Assembly (NCBI GenBank): GCA_964020085.1
Contig: OZ026605.1
Coordinates: forward strand, 1,156,701 to 1,220,700
DNA: 64,000 nt
Source of the DNA: Micromussa lordhowensis
Lineage: Eukaryota > Cnidaria > Anthozoa > Scleractinia > Lobophylliidae
Direction: 5' to 3'
A program made the position numbers and the translations under genes. The notes under the pieces are model-generated. The model worked only from the letters and a program-made list of their open reading frames with translations. It was not told the DNA's origin and searched no databases. Each line of letters opens with the position of its first letter. The first letter of the stretch is position 1. Shown piece after piece: positions 49,616 to 61,796 of this stretch.

Positions 49616-51041
49616 AAGGCTTTACATCATAGTTGAGAAATCAGCTAAGTCCTAAAGTACCGTACCGCTTCCAGGGTCTCTAATAACCTGGTTGTCTTAC
49701 AGTACCATGACAAAGGTTCTTCAAGGCCAGTAACAAAAAAAAAAAAATTAAGTTACTTACTTGAAAAATGCAACATACCATGCTTAGGTATTTTATAATG
49801 AAGCCGTGCTTTCGCTGTCCAAGAATGCTAAGACAATGCTGAATGGCTCCTTGTTGTTCCAAATTACGAGGATAACTGAGTTGCAAATAATTTTAAGGCA
49901 ATGCCTGTATAAAATTGTGCGGCAAATACGTAAAATGAACGCTATAAATTTGGACTTTGACACCGTCAAAGACATCAGGAAAACTTCAGATCACGTCCGT
50001 TGAAGAGACCTTCTCAGTCAGGTAACTTCCTAAAATAGCTCATGAATATCTTTATCACTGCTAAGTCATATCACGTCAAACTTCGATTTCAAAATATTTA
50101 ATACTAATATAGTCTATTGAGTGTGATTTCTCTTCGAAACTCCATTGTCAAGAGAAAAAACATTCGGTCTGAGACATTCAACTGCCTTAAGGCTGATTCA
50201 ACTAGCTTATGACTTTTTAAGTTCTTTTGTCATATGCCAGTGCAAAACGCAATAAACCAATTATTTTGATTATTGACTCTAGATCTGTTTATGCTCTCTT
50301 CATGATCATTAAAACTGTATTTTCGTCCTCCAATGTAACACGGCGTTTTGCAACGTATTAAGCAAGAAGCAAACTGATTTTGTGCATGTGTTCCCTGGAA
50401 ATGTCTTGATTAACGTTAACGAAAAGTTCCAGCAAACTTGGTGAAAAAAAGCGGCACCGCATGCTATACATATATCTGGTTGGTTCAGAACTGGGACTTG
50501 AAGAAGTAAATTACATTAACGTATTATTGAACTGAGCCAAGTTTAGCCGTGAAGAAGTGTCGACTGTGCAATGAGTAAGCACTTCCTAAATATGTAAGGT
50601 CCTATCATAGACCAAATTAGGAAAATAGCTCTACCGGTAGTTATCCATAAGACGTGATATGGAATTTATCCTATGGCTAACACAGTGTCATAGGTCAGAT
50701 ATCGCCTATTTATTGTGTTTGCAGTATAATCATTCACCTGATGTCTGAGGAACAGTGCAAACATTTCCGAGTGATTAGAAATACTTCTAATTTCATTCCA
50801 GATACATTCAGAAACCAGTAGACATTTGATAAGTGGGAAGTACTTCCTTGTCTTCAGTCACGTACAGACTTCTGAGTCGAGCATCCTGTCTTTTGAAAAA
50901 AAAGTATCAATTTCATTTTCTTCGGTTCCATCATTCCAAATATATAAAGCAGTAAATCATTTTTAGAATTCTATATAAACTTAATTCCAATCAACACTTC
51001 TTTTGATGTTACAAACCCTCTTTTATTACAAACGTGATACA

Positions 51042-51216
51042 GCGAACCTCGATCTGATAACCAAAGGCCAAGAGACTGTAACGCTGTAACGAGGTTTCGT
51101 CGTTGAATGGAGGTTCTTTTCCATACATTTTACTATTACTGGGGTGAGAAATACCGTTCGTTATACCGAGAACTTCGTTATATAGAGGTTCGTTAAATCG
51201 AGGTTTCACTGTAGTC
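51042..51216. mobile_element. MITE-like element, possibly Tigger/pogo-type ends
   Basis: The right end (read inward) is cagtgaaacctcgatttaac, followed by further nested copies of the motif (gaacctc-tatataacgaa); the left is cagcgaacctcgatctgata. This TIR style resembles Tc1/mariner Tigger-like elements from memory. Confidence 0.55.
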
Positions 51217-53039
51217 TTATTTTCTAAAACGAGGACTCACGAACTTATTCCAATGTTTATTTAGACGTGAAACCATTGTTGTTATAGCTACGTTTTTCAC
51301 GCTTTTTCACACTACAAATACACAAAACTTCAAGCAGTTGAGCTACAATGTCCTGTAACAACTGGGTTTTTCATGGCTTGGAAGCAACTGAAAACTCTAG
51401 AAGTCTTAGCAACACTGTGTTTCACCGAAAATTTCTTTATTCTATAATGAGTTTGAAGAAAATAACGCCAAGAAATTAAAATTGGTTGATACATGTGCGT
51501 ATTTTTTTTTGAAACACTGTGTTCATAGCAACCCCTGCTTTGTAGAACCTTTGGGTTCTGAAATTTAATATGGGTCGACCTGCCTCAAGTTCGCTGTAAC
51601 GTAATGATGAGCTCCTTGATAAATTATGGTTATGCATTTAAGTAACGCTCCTCTAAACGGATATAAACGGATCTAAAATGGATATAAAACGACTTTGAAG
51701 TAAGAGAAAATAAAGAGGCTGATGCTCGTTTTTAAGGAAAAGCTTCTGTCTAGCCTTAAAATTTATTCGAAACTTCGGTTCCATTTCTCTTTAACTACAG
51801 AAATATATCAGAAAGTTTCGCATCAAACAGCTAATCGAAAAAAAAAAGTCTACTGAGCTGACAATTTTTTATTTCATACAGTCAAGAAAAAATTCAACGT
51901 GCTCTTGGCTAGCAAAATATTTTTCTTTAAAAATTTAGTTCATGGCTTCAGCCAGGAGCATATCACTGCTTCAGCGAAGCAGCCGCTCACAGGATGTTTT
52001 CGTCGTCTCAGAATGTCGACTGTGACTAAGATAATTATGTAAGTCAGTCACGTACGGAAACTCAGCGACGGTCGTATTTTTGTCTCGCGGGCCGGTCTGA
52101 GGGGTCGCTCTATTGTGCGGTTTGCGCCCGGTTGGAGCAGGTGCCTCGCGTAGACACGTACGTGCCTCGAAATAGCGAAAACAGGATGCACTAAGCATTC
52201 GTAAACATGATCGTCGCGCCTGACTAATAATATTTGTTGTCGGAAAAAATTTGATTGAATTTTAAAAATACACGGATAGAAAGAGATAACATGACTTCGC
52301 ATTTGTAATTTATATTTTCTCACGATTTTTCTTCATCTCAGAGCAGACAGCAGTATTTGTGGTAAAATCATAAACGTAACAGATCATCTCTGCTGTTGCA
52401 TATAGTACTATATCTTAGAGTAAAATTAAATTCTCTTAATTTGAGAAATATTTCGGTTGCGTGACGCGAACCCGGCTTGTACAAACATCTAATGTCTGTT
52501 TTAATACTGATTTAAATTTGTCGCTATTATTTAGGTAAAAAAGTGCGGAATTTTCTATTTTATTTTATATTGTTTTTACTTTCTTCTTTGAATTTTCACT
52601 ACCAAATTACACACTGTTACGGTAGAGGGTCTGTTGATCGAAACCTAGCAACACGTAGAGGTTACGTGACCAAAACATCATTATCTTTGCATGCCTTAGC
52701 GATTTGTAATTTTGTTTGTTTCTGGATGGACGGCTCCCGCCAGAGAACAGTCAAAACACGCAGACAGAAAGCATTTAGTGAGCGATGGAATATTTAAATT
52801 AAATTCTACATCTAGTCCGTTTCCTTGACGAAAAATATTTTAACTCTCATTCCCGTGACCTAACAGATGATAAGCGATCTCAATTCGATAAAGTCTTTTC
52901 TATTCCTGATATTTTAAAAAATAAATGTTATGTTCTAACATATAGAAGAAATCTTAGGTCTACAAGTATTGTTATCGACTACCTGTCTTGCTGTTACGGG
53001 GTGAATGGGTCACACCGGATGCTACTGTCAATCAAACTA
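51217..53039. other. Intergenic, no gene recognised
   Basis: No supported exon. A patch near 52.05-52.2 kb is GC-richer but has no convincing ORF. Confidence 0.4.
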
Positions 53040-53200
53040 GTGCGTTCCCGCCTCCCCGCATACTCAGGTCCATTCCGGATGCAAGCGTTTCAACCAATCA
53101 CATTTCGAATAGGCGCACAATTTTTTTTATCTTCCAATGAAACTGATGCAAGCTGGGAAAAACCCTTTTTATAGCCGTATCTTAAACGCGCTAAAACGAC
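53040..53200 (+). promoter_or_regulatory. Candidate main promoter of the ETS gene
   Basis: Within 130 bp there is a GC-box-like CCCGCCTCCCC (~53047), CCAAT (53094-53098), a second CCAAT (~53135) and a TATA-like TTTTATAG (~53166), in the usual order and about 450 bp above the candidate start codon at 53617. Start site inferred near 53195. Confidence 0.45.
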
Positions 53201-53616
53201 GTAAGCTGACTTGAAACGGCTCAGTCTTGCGATGATAAACAAATTGGTTAGACATAAAAACATCGTCTTTGCATTACCGAGTAGTAAAGGCCCCTCTTGA
53301 AAGCGTTACAACAGTTGCAGTGCTGGAGACATTAGTTGGCTCTCTTAATCAGGTAACAGTATTTTTTCGATGTTCGGAAACTTGCATGTTGAACTGTAGT
53401 TGTGGTTGGAGATCTAAGGTGAATTTTCGGTGTGTACTGGATTTGATAAACATGCGAGTTTATTTTGATAACTTCTCGTCAAACCGCGCACGTTAGATTG
53501 TGCACAGGACTTGCCTATGCACTTCACGGTCGAACTTCAGAAGCACTGTGTTTTCGCCATCGCGCGTATTGTGTATTTCAGGTGTCATACTTGTTTGGAA
53601 AGCGAGCTCCGAAGTC

Positions 53617-53637
53617 ATGGATCTCAGTTGTCTAGAC
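53617..53637 (+). CDS. Candidate first coding exon of the ETS gene (MDLSCLD)
   Basis: ATG GAT CTC AGT TGT CTA GAC followed by gtaagt. The start context is strong (G at -3, G at +4) and the exon ends in phase 0, as the acceptor at 57099 needs, giving MDLSCLDTFSEFELTEAAKM. It lies ~420 bp below a promoter-like block. Alternatives are ATG 57135 as the start, or the 6-bp exon at 54702. Confidence 0.5.
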
Positions 53638-56600
53638 GTAAGTATATGAAAGACAATGATACGTTTCCAAAATACGCAGTACCACGGAGACCTAGGGAAC
53701 ATAGACTGTCAGTGCATGTATGCAGTTACGGTTATTTCACCTGAATCGCACAAAGCTCAAGAATTAGTCCGTCTTCTTCGGCTGCGAAAGCGAAATGGAA
53801 ACATGTGGTACACGGGTTATTGTCATAATAAGTTGTTTAGCTTTAGGTCAAATGGAGAATACCGAAAATTGAAATGCAGATCACGTCTGCATCGATCAAT
53901 CGCTGATAGTAACTTGTTATGTCGCGGCTTGTGGTAGAACGTATGTTTTTGTAAATACTCATTGAAATTCGCAGTTACGTCATGCGTTGTTGAATATATT
54001 GCCGCAGTGTCATTTTTTGCAGTATTATTTTTAACTTTAGCTGACGGCTTCGACTCTCTGAAGAATGAATTCATCTTGGTAATCCCTTACCTGTTGTTCG
54101 AAATGAGCTTTGCACGTTATAGGTTAAAGTACAGTAAACCAGTTAATTATATCTAACGTCACGCAACACTAGTCGCGTGACATATTCCATTGTTCCATAC
54201 ATGATACATCAGACACGAGAACAAAGATGGACCGAGTCTTTTTAATAAAATGCAGAAACGATTGTTTTTATTTATAAACATTGAATTTGCAAATGCCGTC
54301 TGCTACTCTAACTAAGTGTGGCGTATTTTATAGCTTCGTTAATTTACAACTACGAGTTTTCATCTGTAAAGATCTTTTCAAGACAACAGAATTTCACCAT
54401 TTTTCACCCGGATTTCGATCGACAGATTCAGTTTAATATAGCTTTCTCTATCGTGTCAAGATCGCACCCAGACTGGTTGTCTAGAGAAATAATCTACAAC
54501 ACTAGAAACTTTTCTGCGACTTCTGAAGACGATGAAGTGAAACTGACGATATTCCGCAACTCTGAAGAAACGATTCAGCTGGTGTTGAAAACATTTTCAT
54601 TTTTTTAATTGGTGTTCAAGAGGACTAAAGCTTTTAAACAGTGAGGTTTCGCTATTCAACAGTTCGCTGCTGCCTTCAGTGCGCTGCAGCTTTGAACCTT
54701 CATGGAGGTAGGTGCTCTCTATATAGGAAATATTTCGTCTGCTTCGCCTCACTTTTAATGAAATCACTTATAAGCACACCCAAAAACTGGTTTTAAATAA
54801 TAGTTCGAGGAAAAAAAAATTCAAACTATGAAGTGCTTGTTTCAACTAATGGCGTTTAAGGTTAAAGTTGCAGTCGTGCTCATTAAAAAAAAACCGTAAA
54901 CCGACACAATGTATAGAATCTTATGCTTCATGAAATGTCGAGTGAGGCTAACTGGCAATGAGAGCCAAATCGAGCCAGATTCAATGTTTACGTTATTTGT
55001 TTATCTCAGACGAAGCCTTGTTTCAGTGTTACGTACATCGTATGACAACTCGTCGCCATTTTCAGTGACACAGCCGGCTGTATTCTAATTTGAGGCTATG
55101 GCAACATTCGCTATAAACAAGAAACTTCAAACACTGAGAATTTTGATGCTGTTGCAAATATTGGTACAGCCGAGTCAAATTTTCTTTTACTTCAAACAAA
55201 AAAAATGAAAGCAATGCTAAGGTCAGAAACTACATGGAATGTTACAAAAATAGCGAAAGATCGCAAACACGTCCAGGGACCAAACCCCTATAGTGCAACA
55301 AACTCACTCAGCAGTTTTCTGACGTCGACTGGAAGTGATTGTGATAAAAATAGCTTCTGTTTTGCCGCAAATACAATGATGTACTTCAAACTAGCTACAG
55401 CGTGCTGCTTTGTTATGACCTCTGTCAAAAAAAATACGTGACTCTCCTTGTTATCCTTCAGTGAGCAGTGATGAAAAATATCAGTTCTAAAACAGAGGAC
55501 ATTTTCCATTGTGGACACTGTTAAAATTTATCATTGGCAATCAGTAATATTAATTAAGTAATTTCCACGCGCAAGGTAACGTGACTTTGCTGCGTTTTAA
55601 ATCAAGAATCTTGCAACTCTACGAGGCATCGTAACTAAGCTGAAAGATAAATAATCTTCACAATGAAGGAGAAGACTTCAAATAAAGCAATGGAAGTCGG
55701 AGCAACGTTTAGGCACAGTTAACTGAGATAACGTGAAGTTGCTTTCAAGATCAGTAACACCGATCATCCCAACACCGTTGATAATGACTCCATCCATTCT
55801 TGGGCGGTGTGGGAGAAGTGGTTAAAAATCGATCTCCATAATGACTACCGTGCAGTTAATTGGATTCTCGTCTCTATTTGTATCCACAGAATGATTATCT
55901 GCAAGCAACAAAGACAAAAATCTGCACATCACTTCTTTCACTTTTTTTGTTTCTACCTGATACATGCATACATCATCCACATGCAGTGTCTTGGTGGATT
56001 AACATTTTTGCATGCTAGATGGGGACAATATAAACAAAATTCTACTTTACAATATTCTTTTCAAGGGTAATTTTATATGTTTAAGGCTAAGACCACCTAT
56101 ATTAGTAAAGAACATTATTTCAAATAATGTTCTTCAAATAATGTTCCTCACTCTCCTTTCTAAAAAAACAACTGAAAACAAAACGTTAGCCCAAGTTGTT
56201 TAAATACACTATTATCACTGAAACAAAATGAATTCTCTGGAAAACATACAAAATACAAAAATAAGAAACATTTCAAAACTTCAGACTTTGCTAAAATTTG
56301 CAGAATTTGCTTTAGTACACATGCCTCGTGAATTTTACAATTTTTTAAATGGGATCTACCATATATTATCTTATTATTTCTGTGATCAATAGTTTTCATC
56401 TTTGTAAATACCTTTTAGATAGTCCTTTAGATACGTTTTTTAATCTTTAGACACGACCACATCAGCGTTGCTGTTATATCATTATCGTGTTTAAATAAAT
56501 GAATGCTTTGCCTTACCTTACCTTCGAGGTTAAATCATAAACAAATTTTAGAATAGGAACATTAATTCCAAGGACACTAAGACTCAACTCTAAAGATACA

Positions 56601-59600
56601 CGTTCCTATTATGCATACAAAGAGTTGTAAGAGTGTACATGCACACGTTGGATAGAAAGGCACAACAACAGTTCACAAATTAAAGTACTAGAACAAAGAG
56701 GTGGAGGAACATAAAAAAGGAGAAAATATAAAAATATAACTAAAGAGCTGAGCTGACTTTCCGGCTTCAAATTTTCGATATTTGAGGCTCTCGAATAATT
56801 CAAAGTTCTATCCAAACTCAGTACAACTTGGTTAATATCAATCATAACAACTACACTCGCACATAATCTAAACCTGTACATTTAAAATTTAGAATATACT
56901 GGCATATTTCACACCTACTTATAGGGAATTGCATGGAACAGCCATTTGTCCCAGTTTTTTTTACACATGTATTGAACGATGAGTAACTTACGTGTTCTAA
57001 TTCACTGTTTATTGTTACTGTTGGTTTGATGTGGAAGGTTACTCAGTTTTCGAAATCAATGTTGTACAATGAAGTCACCTTGCCGATCTTCTTTTTAGAC
57101 TTTTTCAGAATTTGAGTTGACTGAAGCAGCTAAAATGAACTGCGATGAGGTTCCAGGCTGGGAGAATTCGCTGAGTGATGCGTTGATGTTATCCAAGGGT
57201 GGCGTAGGACCTCGATCAGTGGACAACACTCAAGTTGTTCCTGATCTTAATGAGAGGTTCCTCAGTGGAGACATTCAGATGATGAGTTTGGACTGTCAAG
57301 GCTTATCGCCGGAGGATCTTCCCAAAGAAAGAAGCTACAGCCTCGGCAGCTTAACCTCGTGGAAGAGCTGCTCCAGTCTGACGTCTGGCTATCAGTCAGA
57401 TGATACTCACTCCAGCTCGTTGAGCTCTCCCAAGTATCTGGGTATGGACGAAGAACTTCCCTCTTCCTCAGCTGGCAGTACTCTGTTGAACTTAGACGGC
57501 ATCTCATCTCCAAATGTCCAAGAGTCTCTTGGCCCTACAGCTGAAGGTTAGCCAGCTTTGAATCTGTAGTTTCTTCACACTAGCTTCCATACTACATCTC
57601 CTGTAAACTTCAGTGATGTATAGCATGAAAATGAAGTTACAAATGTAAAAAAAAACCCTTGCAGATCGTATGTTATAGTGTCAAACTTTCGATCAGGCAC
57701 TGAAAGGATTGTTAGCCTGCGATTTTAAAATATACCAACTGGCTCAGCTTGTGTAACCTTACTAATTAAAAAAGTAAAGACAAATGAACACCACTGTTGT
57801 TACGATCAAGAATTGATTTTTAAAATCAACAGAATTCGTGTGAATTATGAACGTTTTGTGGTCTACATTCCTGTTTCGAAAGCCAATACGTTACCAAAAT
57901 ACGGTCGTACTCTTTTCCTTGAGTTCATGAAAATCTAGCTGGAAATAGGCGCCTTTTATATATAGGAAACTTTCGCTTTTCTCTGCGATCATATTCAATC
58001 AATTGCAGGTGTCCAAGGCTTACGAATATGTTAATTTCGATGCAATTTAGTTTCTTCATAACGCAACGTCCGTTCAAAGCTAACTGTTACTTGTTGTTTG
58101 GATTCAAATCTCACAAGTGACTGTTTCGGAGTCGTTTGTTGTGCTGTAAATGAAAAACCGTTCGTCTTAACAAGAAATACATCCATTAAAAATGGCTCAA
58201 TCGAGAAGACTTCAGTTTTCTATAGCTTTTCATCTGCAGCATTTTGATTGGCTGATCGAATGTTACCCATAATTCAAATCTACTGTTGGCGGTTCAAAGC
58301 GTCTTTGGAATGTTCTTCCTGTTTACAGCAGTATAAAGAGCTTCGGTTCTGCATCTCTTCAGAAAAGCGTGAAAAATCCGGCTGAAAGACGACTTCCATA
58401 GCCACAAATCTACGGACATTTGCAGATTATGCTTGCCAAGCTCAAGATGTTTTCTGGCTTTACGGGGACTAGGATTTTTTCGTTTTCTTACCATTTTCCC
58501 TTGCTTTGGGTTGCTAGCTGCTTAAAACTTCCGGTCGAAGCAATCTGTGTTCCAGAAAGCTATGGACAATCGTTTCATCAAGGTTCTGTACGAAATCGGA
58601 GCCAATGGTTTGTCCCTAAACACTAAAAGTAAGGTAAGCTTTCGTTTCCCGGTAAGGATTTTCTTGCATATCCACGAGACTGCTTCAACATGCTCGATTT
58701 AAGTGCTTTTCTAAAACACAACACAACAAGACGGATCAAGATAGTTTGTCAAGCCCATTTTCGCCTCAAGGAAACCTTAACCAGTCGTGAAGCGTGATCT
58801 AAAATGGATCGATTTCGCTTGGAGCGTTGTCCTCAATCATTCCCGTACAAATGTTTTGATAATTCGTCTACAAATGTGAACCGGAATAACGAAAGTTTGT
58901 CGCCTTCACAGTTCAGCTCCATATGTATTGGGCAAAAGGATTTCAATTATAAGTCGTATATAGTTTCGCTGTTGTGGAATAAAAAAAAAAGAAACAGCTT
59001 GTTAATTACACCATGATTCTTGTATATTCCTTTTTCTTTGGTAAGACCTTTTATTACAAAGACTCAAGTTGTGCGCATGCACGTAAGTGCTCACAGCTAA
59101 ACTGGACATTTATTTACTTTCCTTTTTGCGCGAGAGAACCTTTTCTACCGTACAACTGAACGGATTTGCAAAATTCAAAATGTATGCCCTTTTGTGTATA
59201 CCACACAATCCCCTTCATGCGATGAAGCTTTCCGCTTTTGTGCTCTTAAATGCCAAACAAGAAAATTGAAGCTCGGATCGACGAAACGGGTACGTTTTTG
59301 CCTCATTTGGTTTAGAAAAAAACACAGCTTTCTGCGGTTTCTGTGTTGGGGAAACTATCAGTGTTGTTGCTCGTATAGTAGGCTCTTGATTGTAGTTGGT
59401 CTTTCATTCTTGTCCTACTATGAATATAGAATGGCACTGAGGTGAACCACTGTCCTCCACTCCCGAGAGTTCGGGCTCTTAAATGTCGTTATTTATCTTC
59501 TAATAACCATATTTGCAGCGGCATACCTAGTGTATCTCTTGTCTGTCTTATCCTCCGAGCTGAATATGAATTATCCCAGCGACTTCTTCGGAGTGACTAA

Positions 59601-61796
59601 GGGCTGATTCCTCCGTTCAACTTATTTCTTCACTTTGTTCTTGCAAGTGGAAGCAACTTGTCTAAGATTCACTCATGCCATGAGTCTCATGCACTCATTA
59701 GCCTCAGTCCCATTTCGCTCATTTGCTCATTCCCTATTAATTGTCCATTCACCAATTCACTTATTCACCGATTCATCCATTCAGTGTTCACTCTCATGCC
59801 TCCCTCTACCCCTCTCCCTTCCTCCACCCCTCCCCCTTTCTTCCTCCATTCATCCATTCACTCATTCACCCACTGTATTCACTTGTTATCTCATTCATCA
59901 CTCAGCTTCACTCATGTATCCATCCACTCGTGATTCTACCGTTCGCACATTAACATTTAATCATGCACTCATTTACACAGTACACCCATAACCAATTCAC
60001 TTCTGATTCATTCAGTCAGTCTTTTATTCGTTTGGCCCCTCTACCATTCCTGCAATCGTCAATTCGTTCGCTACTCATTTACTTCAGTTTTCACTGAGTC
60101 ACCCAGCACTTCACTCAGATTCATTCATTCAACCATTCTCCCCTTCTCTCACTTGCCCATTCACTCATTTCCTCTTTTCCTCTTGCGTGTTTTCCTTATA
60201 GATGACTCAAGCTCAGGCGCAGACTGGATGTTTTTCTCACCTCTTACCTGGACAAAGGCTCACGTACAGAGCTGGCTGAGGTGGGCTTGGAAGCAATGCA
60301 ATATCCCGGGAGAGTATGACCTGGGAAAACTTGACCTAACTGGTCCAGAGCTCTGCGTCTCTACACTAGAAGAATTACAAAACTGTTCAGAACATGGAGG
60401 TCTTCTGTATGAAGCCTTCACCAAGTTGGATATTCCTCTATGGGAATGTAAGTATTATGGAGTACACTACAACATTTGTAATACGATGAAGTAGGAGAAA
60501 ATATGTCTCTGAGTTGTTGTGGACTAGGTTATACAGCTTTTTCTGAGTCAAACATTACTAAAGCAGTTAAACGTGGTCATTGTGCGAAGTAAGAAAAGAG
60601 AAGAAAAAAGCAGGACAGAAGTAAAGAAAGAAAGAAAAAAGAAAAGAAGGTAGAAAGGAAGGTGGAATGGAAAGAGGAAAAGAAAAGTAAAGAAAGAAAG
60701 AGAAAGAGAAAAAAGCGTGGAACGAAGTAAAGCCAAGAAATAAACTGTAAGGAGGAAAGAAACAAACAAAGAAAGGGAAACGAAATAAATACATTAAAAA
60801 GGACAAGTAAGAAAAAATGGAAAATCTAATCAATCGATTCTTACAGTTTTTTTTTCCATTGATATTTTTCGTTTTTGGCCAAATTTAGAAGGAAAAAAGG
60901 TATGAACCATAGAACTAGTACAGGCCAGGGTAAAAGTAATTGGAAAGGTTGTAGACACACCCTGCAAAATTGGTGGAATGATATAAAAAGAGATTCGTAG
61001 CCCTTCACGCTTCCGAAACTTTTTCAAAAGTTAATTGATTTGTTTTTCTTTTCCAGATAATAGTACCTTCTATGAAGGTGAGTTTGTTCTGTTCTCAACC
61101 TGTTTTGCTAGATGTCGCACAAAAACTTTGCCAGATCTAGACTGAGCGAAGACAAATCAAAGCCAGGGACTAATTCTTAACTTGTCTTTTTTTTTTACAG
61201 GATTTGAAGATCCGTTAAGTGACGCGACCTTTCTAAATGTTCTTGCTGAGCAAGGTATTATACAGTTTCTTTATCCGTTTGGTACTTCGTGTGTACCCTT
61301 GGCTAGATATGAGACCAAAAGATGAATTCTCCTAACGGACTACTATACATTTCTGTTATGTACAAGGTCTATCATCTAGAGGATAGCTCTTTTTAAATCC
61401 TCATTACTTGTCTGCTTAACAACGCAGGAGAAATTATTTGTTAATCACTCATGGTGTCTTCTTTTCTTTAAAGGTTTACTTAATCCAGATAGCGAGCTTG
61501 AAGATCTTGATTTACAAGGTGAGGACACTGAGCCATAGATTTATAAACAAGCTGATAAAAATCGTCAGACAAATCTCAAGTTGTGCATGCTTTTCGATCT
61601 TCTGCTATGTTTTGCGTCAATTTCTTTTCCATTTCATCTAGCACTATATATCTCGTCAGTTATGCTTTTATTTTCGATTTTCCTGTCTGTTGTGAGTGGA
61701 ACTGTTTAGAGATTCGTCCTAAAGGTTCTTGCTAAAATCCACTTTTCTCTTCCTTTATTTCAGACTTTCCAGGCCTTTTTGATTTGACTGAAAATG
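53617..61796 (+). CDS. ETS-family transcription factor with Pointed domain, 5' part (ESE/ELF3-like), 3' end off the window
   Basis: Plus-strand gene. From the N-terminus: a short start peptide, a Ser-rich acidic segment (57099-57546), a Pointed (SAM_PNT) domain (60202-60447), then four tiny acidic exons. Pointed domains mediate protein contacts in ETS factors. The pattern W-T-K-A-H-V-Q-S-W-L-x-W ... L-C-x-x-x-L-E-E-L ... G-G-L-L-Y is closest, from memory, to the ELF3/EHF/ELF5 (ESE) class; ETS1, GABP or SPDEF-type assignment is not excluded. All phases agree: exons join at phase 1 from 57546 onward. The ETS DNA-binding domain should lie right of 64000; I see none here. Nuclear location is inferred from the family. 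Confidence 0.8.
54702..54707 (+). CDS. Possible alternative tiny first exon (ATGGAG)
   Basis: ATG GAG followed by gtaggt, phase 0, so it too would join the acceptor at 57099 in frame (ME-TFSEFEL). The start context is weak at -3. Low confidence; listed because it is frame-compatible. Confidence 0.2.
57099..57546 (+). CDS. ETS gene Ser-rich acidic exon
   Basis: Open frame TFSEFELTEAAKMNCDEVPG to the donor GAAG|gttagc (phase 1). It contains an acidic/hydrophobic segment (WENSLSDALML) and a Ser-rich stretch (SWKSCSSLTSGYQSDDTHSS) of activation-domain character. The acceptor ctttttag at 57098 keeps the frame from the upstream phase-0 exon; the next AG (57108) would give a stop. ATG 57135-57137 (A at -3) could serve as an internal or primary start. 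Confidence 0.8.
58247..58337 (+). promoter_or_regulatory. Candidate internal promoter (CCAAT + TATAAA) in the ETS gene
   Basis: ATTGG (inverted CCAAT) at 58247-58251 and TATAAA at 58332-58337, so a start near 58362 is expected. It precedes an in-frame-compatible first exon (58562-58628). Confidence 0.4.
58562..58628 (+). CDS. Candidate alternative first exon of a short ETS isoform
   Basis: ATG opens MDNRFIKVLYEIGANGLSLN-TK and reaches A|gtaagg in phase 1, which joins exon 60202 in the Pointed frame (N-DSSSGADW). G at -3 and +4. An upstream ATG in another frame lies between the inferred start site and this ATG, and a competing donor (AAG|gtaagc, 5 bases later) would be out of frame, so this remains uncertain. 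Confidence 0.3.
59680..60180. repeat. CATTCACT-rich simple repeat
   Basis: Irregular cattcact/cattcatc repeats fill the 500 bp before the Pointed exon and create long spurious Ser/His/Pro-rich ORFs. Confidence 0.8.
60202..60447 (+). CDS. ETS gene Pointed (SAM_PNT) domain exon
   Basis: Reads DDSSSGADWMFFSPLTWTKA, HVQSWLRWAWKQCNIPGEYD, LGKLDLTGPELCVSTLEELQ, NCSEHGGLLYEAFTKLDIPL, then WE. This is a complete Pointed domain, a five-helix SAM variant; the W-T-x-x-H-V-x-x-W-L start and L-C-x-x-x-L-E-E-L core are diagnostic. Acceptor ccttatag, donor GAAT|gtaagt, phase 1-1. Confidence 0.92.
60595..60800. repeat. Purine tract (AAAGAAAG)n
   Basis: About 200 bp of nearly pure A/G on the plus strand in the intron right after the Pointed exon; the complement gives spurious Phe/Leu/Ser ORFs. 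Confidence 0.85.
61057..61077 (+). CDS. ETS gene microexon 1 (21 bp)
   Basis: Encodes YNSTFYE plus a split Gly codon. Acceptor ttttccag, donor GAAG|gtgagt, phase 1-1. Its very clear splice sites support it despite the size. Confidence 0.75.
61201..61254 (+). CDS. ETS gene microexon 2 (54 bp)
   Basis: Encodes GFEDPLSDATFLNVLAEQ. Long T-tract and acceptor acag, donor CAAG|gtatta, phase 1-1. Acidic/hydrophobic, activation-domain-like. Confidence 0.78.
61474..61518 (+). CDS. ETS gene microexon 3 (45 bp)
   Basis: Encodes GLLNPDSELEDLDLQ, strongly acidic. Acceptor tttaaag, donor CAAG|gtgagg, phase 1-1. Confidence 0.75.
61764..61796 (+). CDS. ETS gene microexon 4 (33 bp)
   Basis: Encodes DFPGLFDLTEN plus a split codon. 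Acceptor atttcag, donor AATG|gtgagt, phase 1-1. Last exon visible in the window. Confidence 0.75.

Noticed and set aside
54318..54608. 96-residue plus-strand ORF (starts MAYFIASLIYNYEFSSVKIF)
   Set aside because: No recognisable family, no clear splice or promoter context, ordinary AT-rich composition. Could be real but not supportable.
57262..57513. 83-residue minus-strand ORF
   Set aside because: Shadow of the ETS Ser-rich exon.
59635..59991. 118-residue Ser/His/Pro ORF before the Pointed exon
   Set aside because: Simple CATTCACT repeat with all three frames partly open; not joined by splice sites to 60202.
60548..60833. Phe/Leu/Ser-rich minus-strand ORFs of up to 88 residues
   Set aside because: Complement of an A/G simple repeat.
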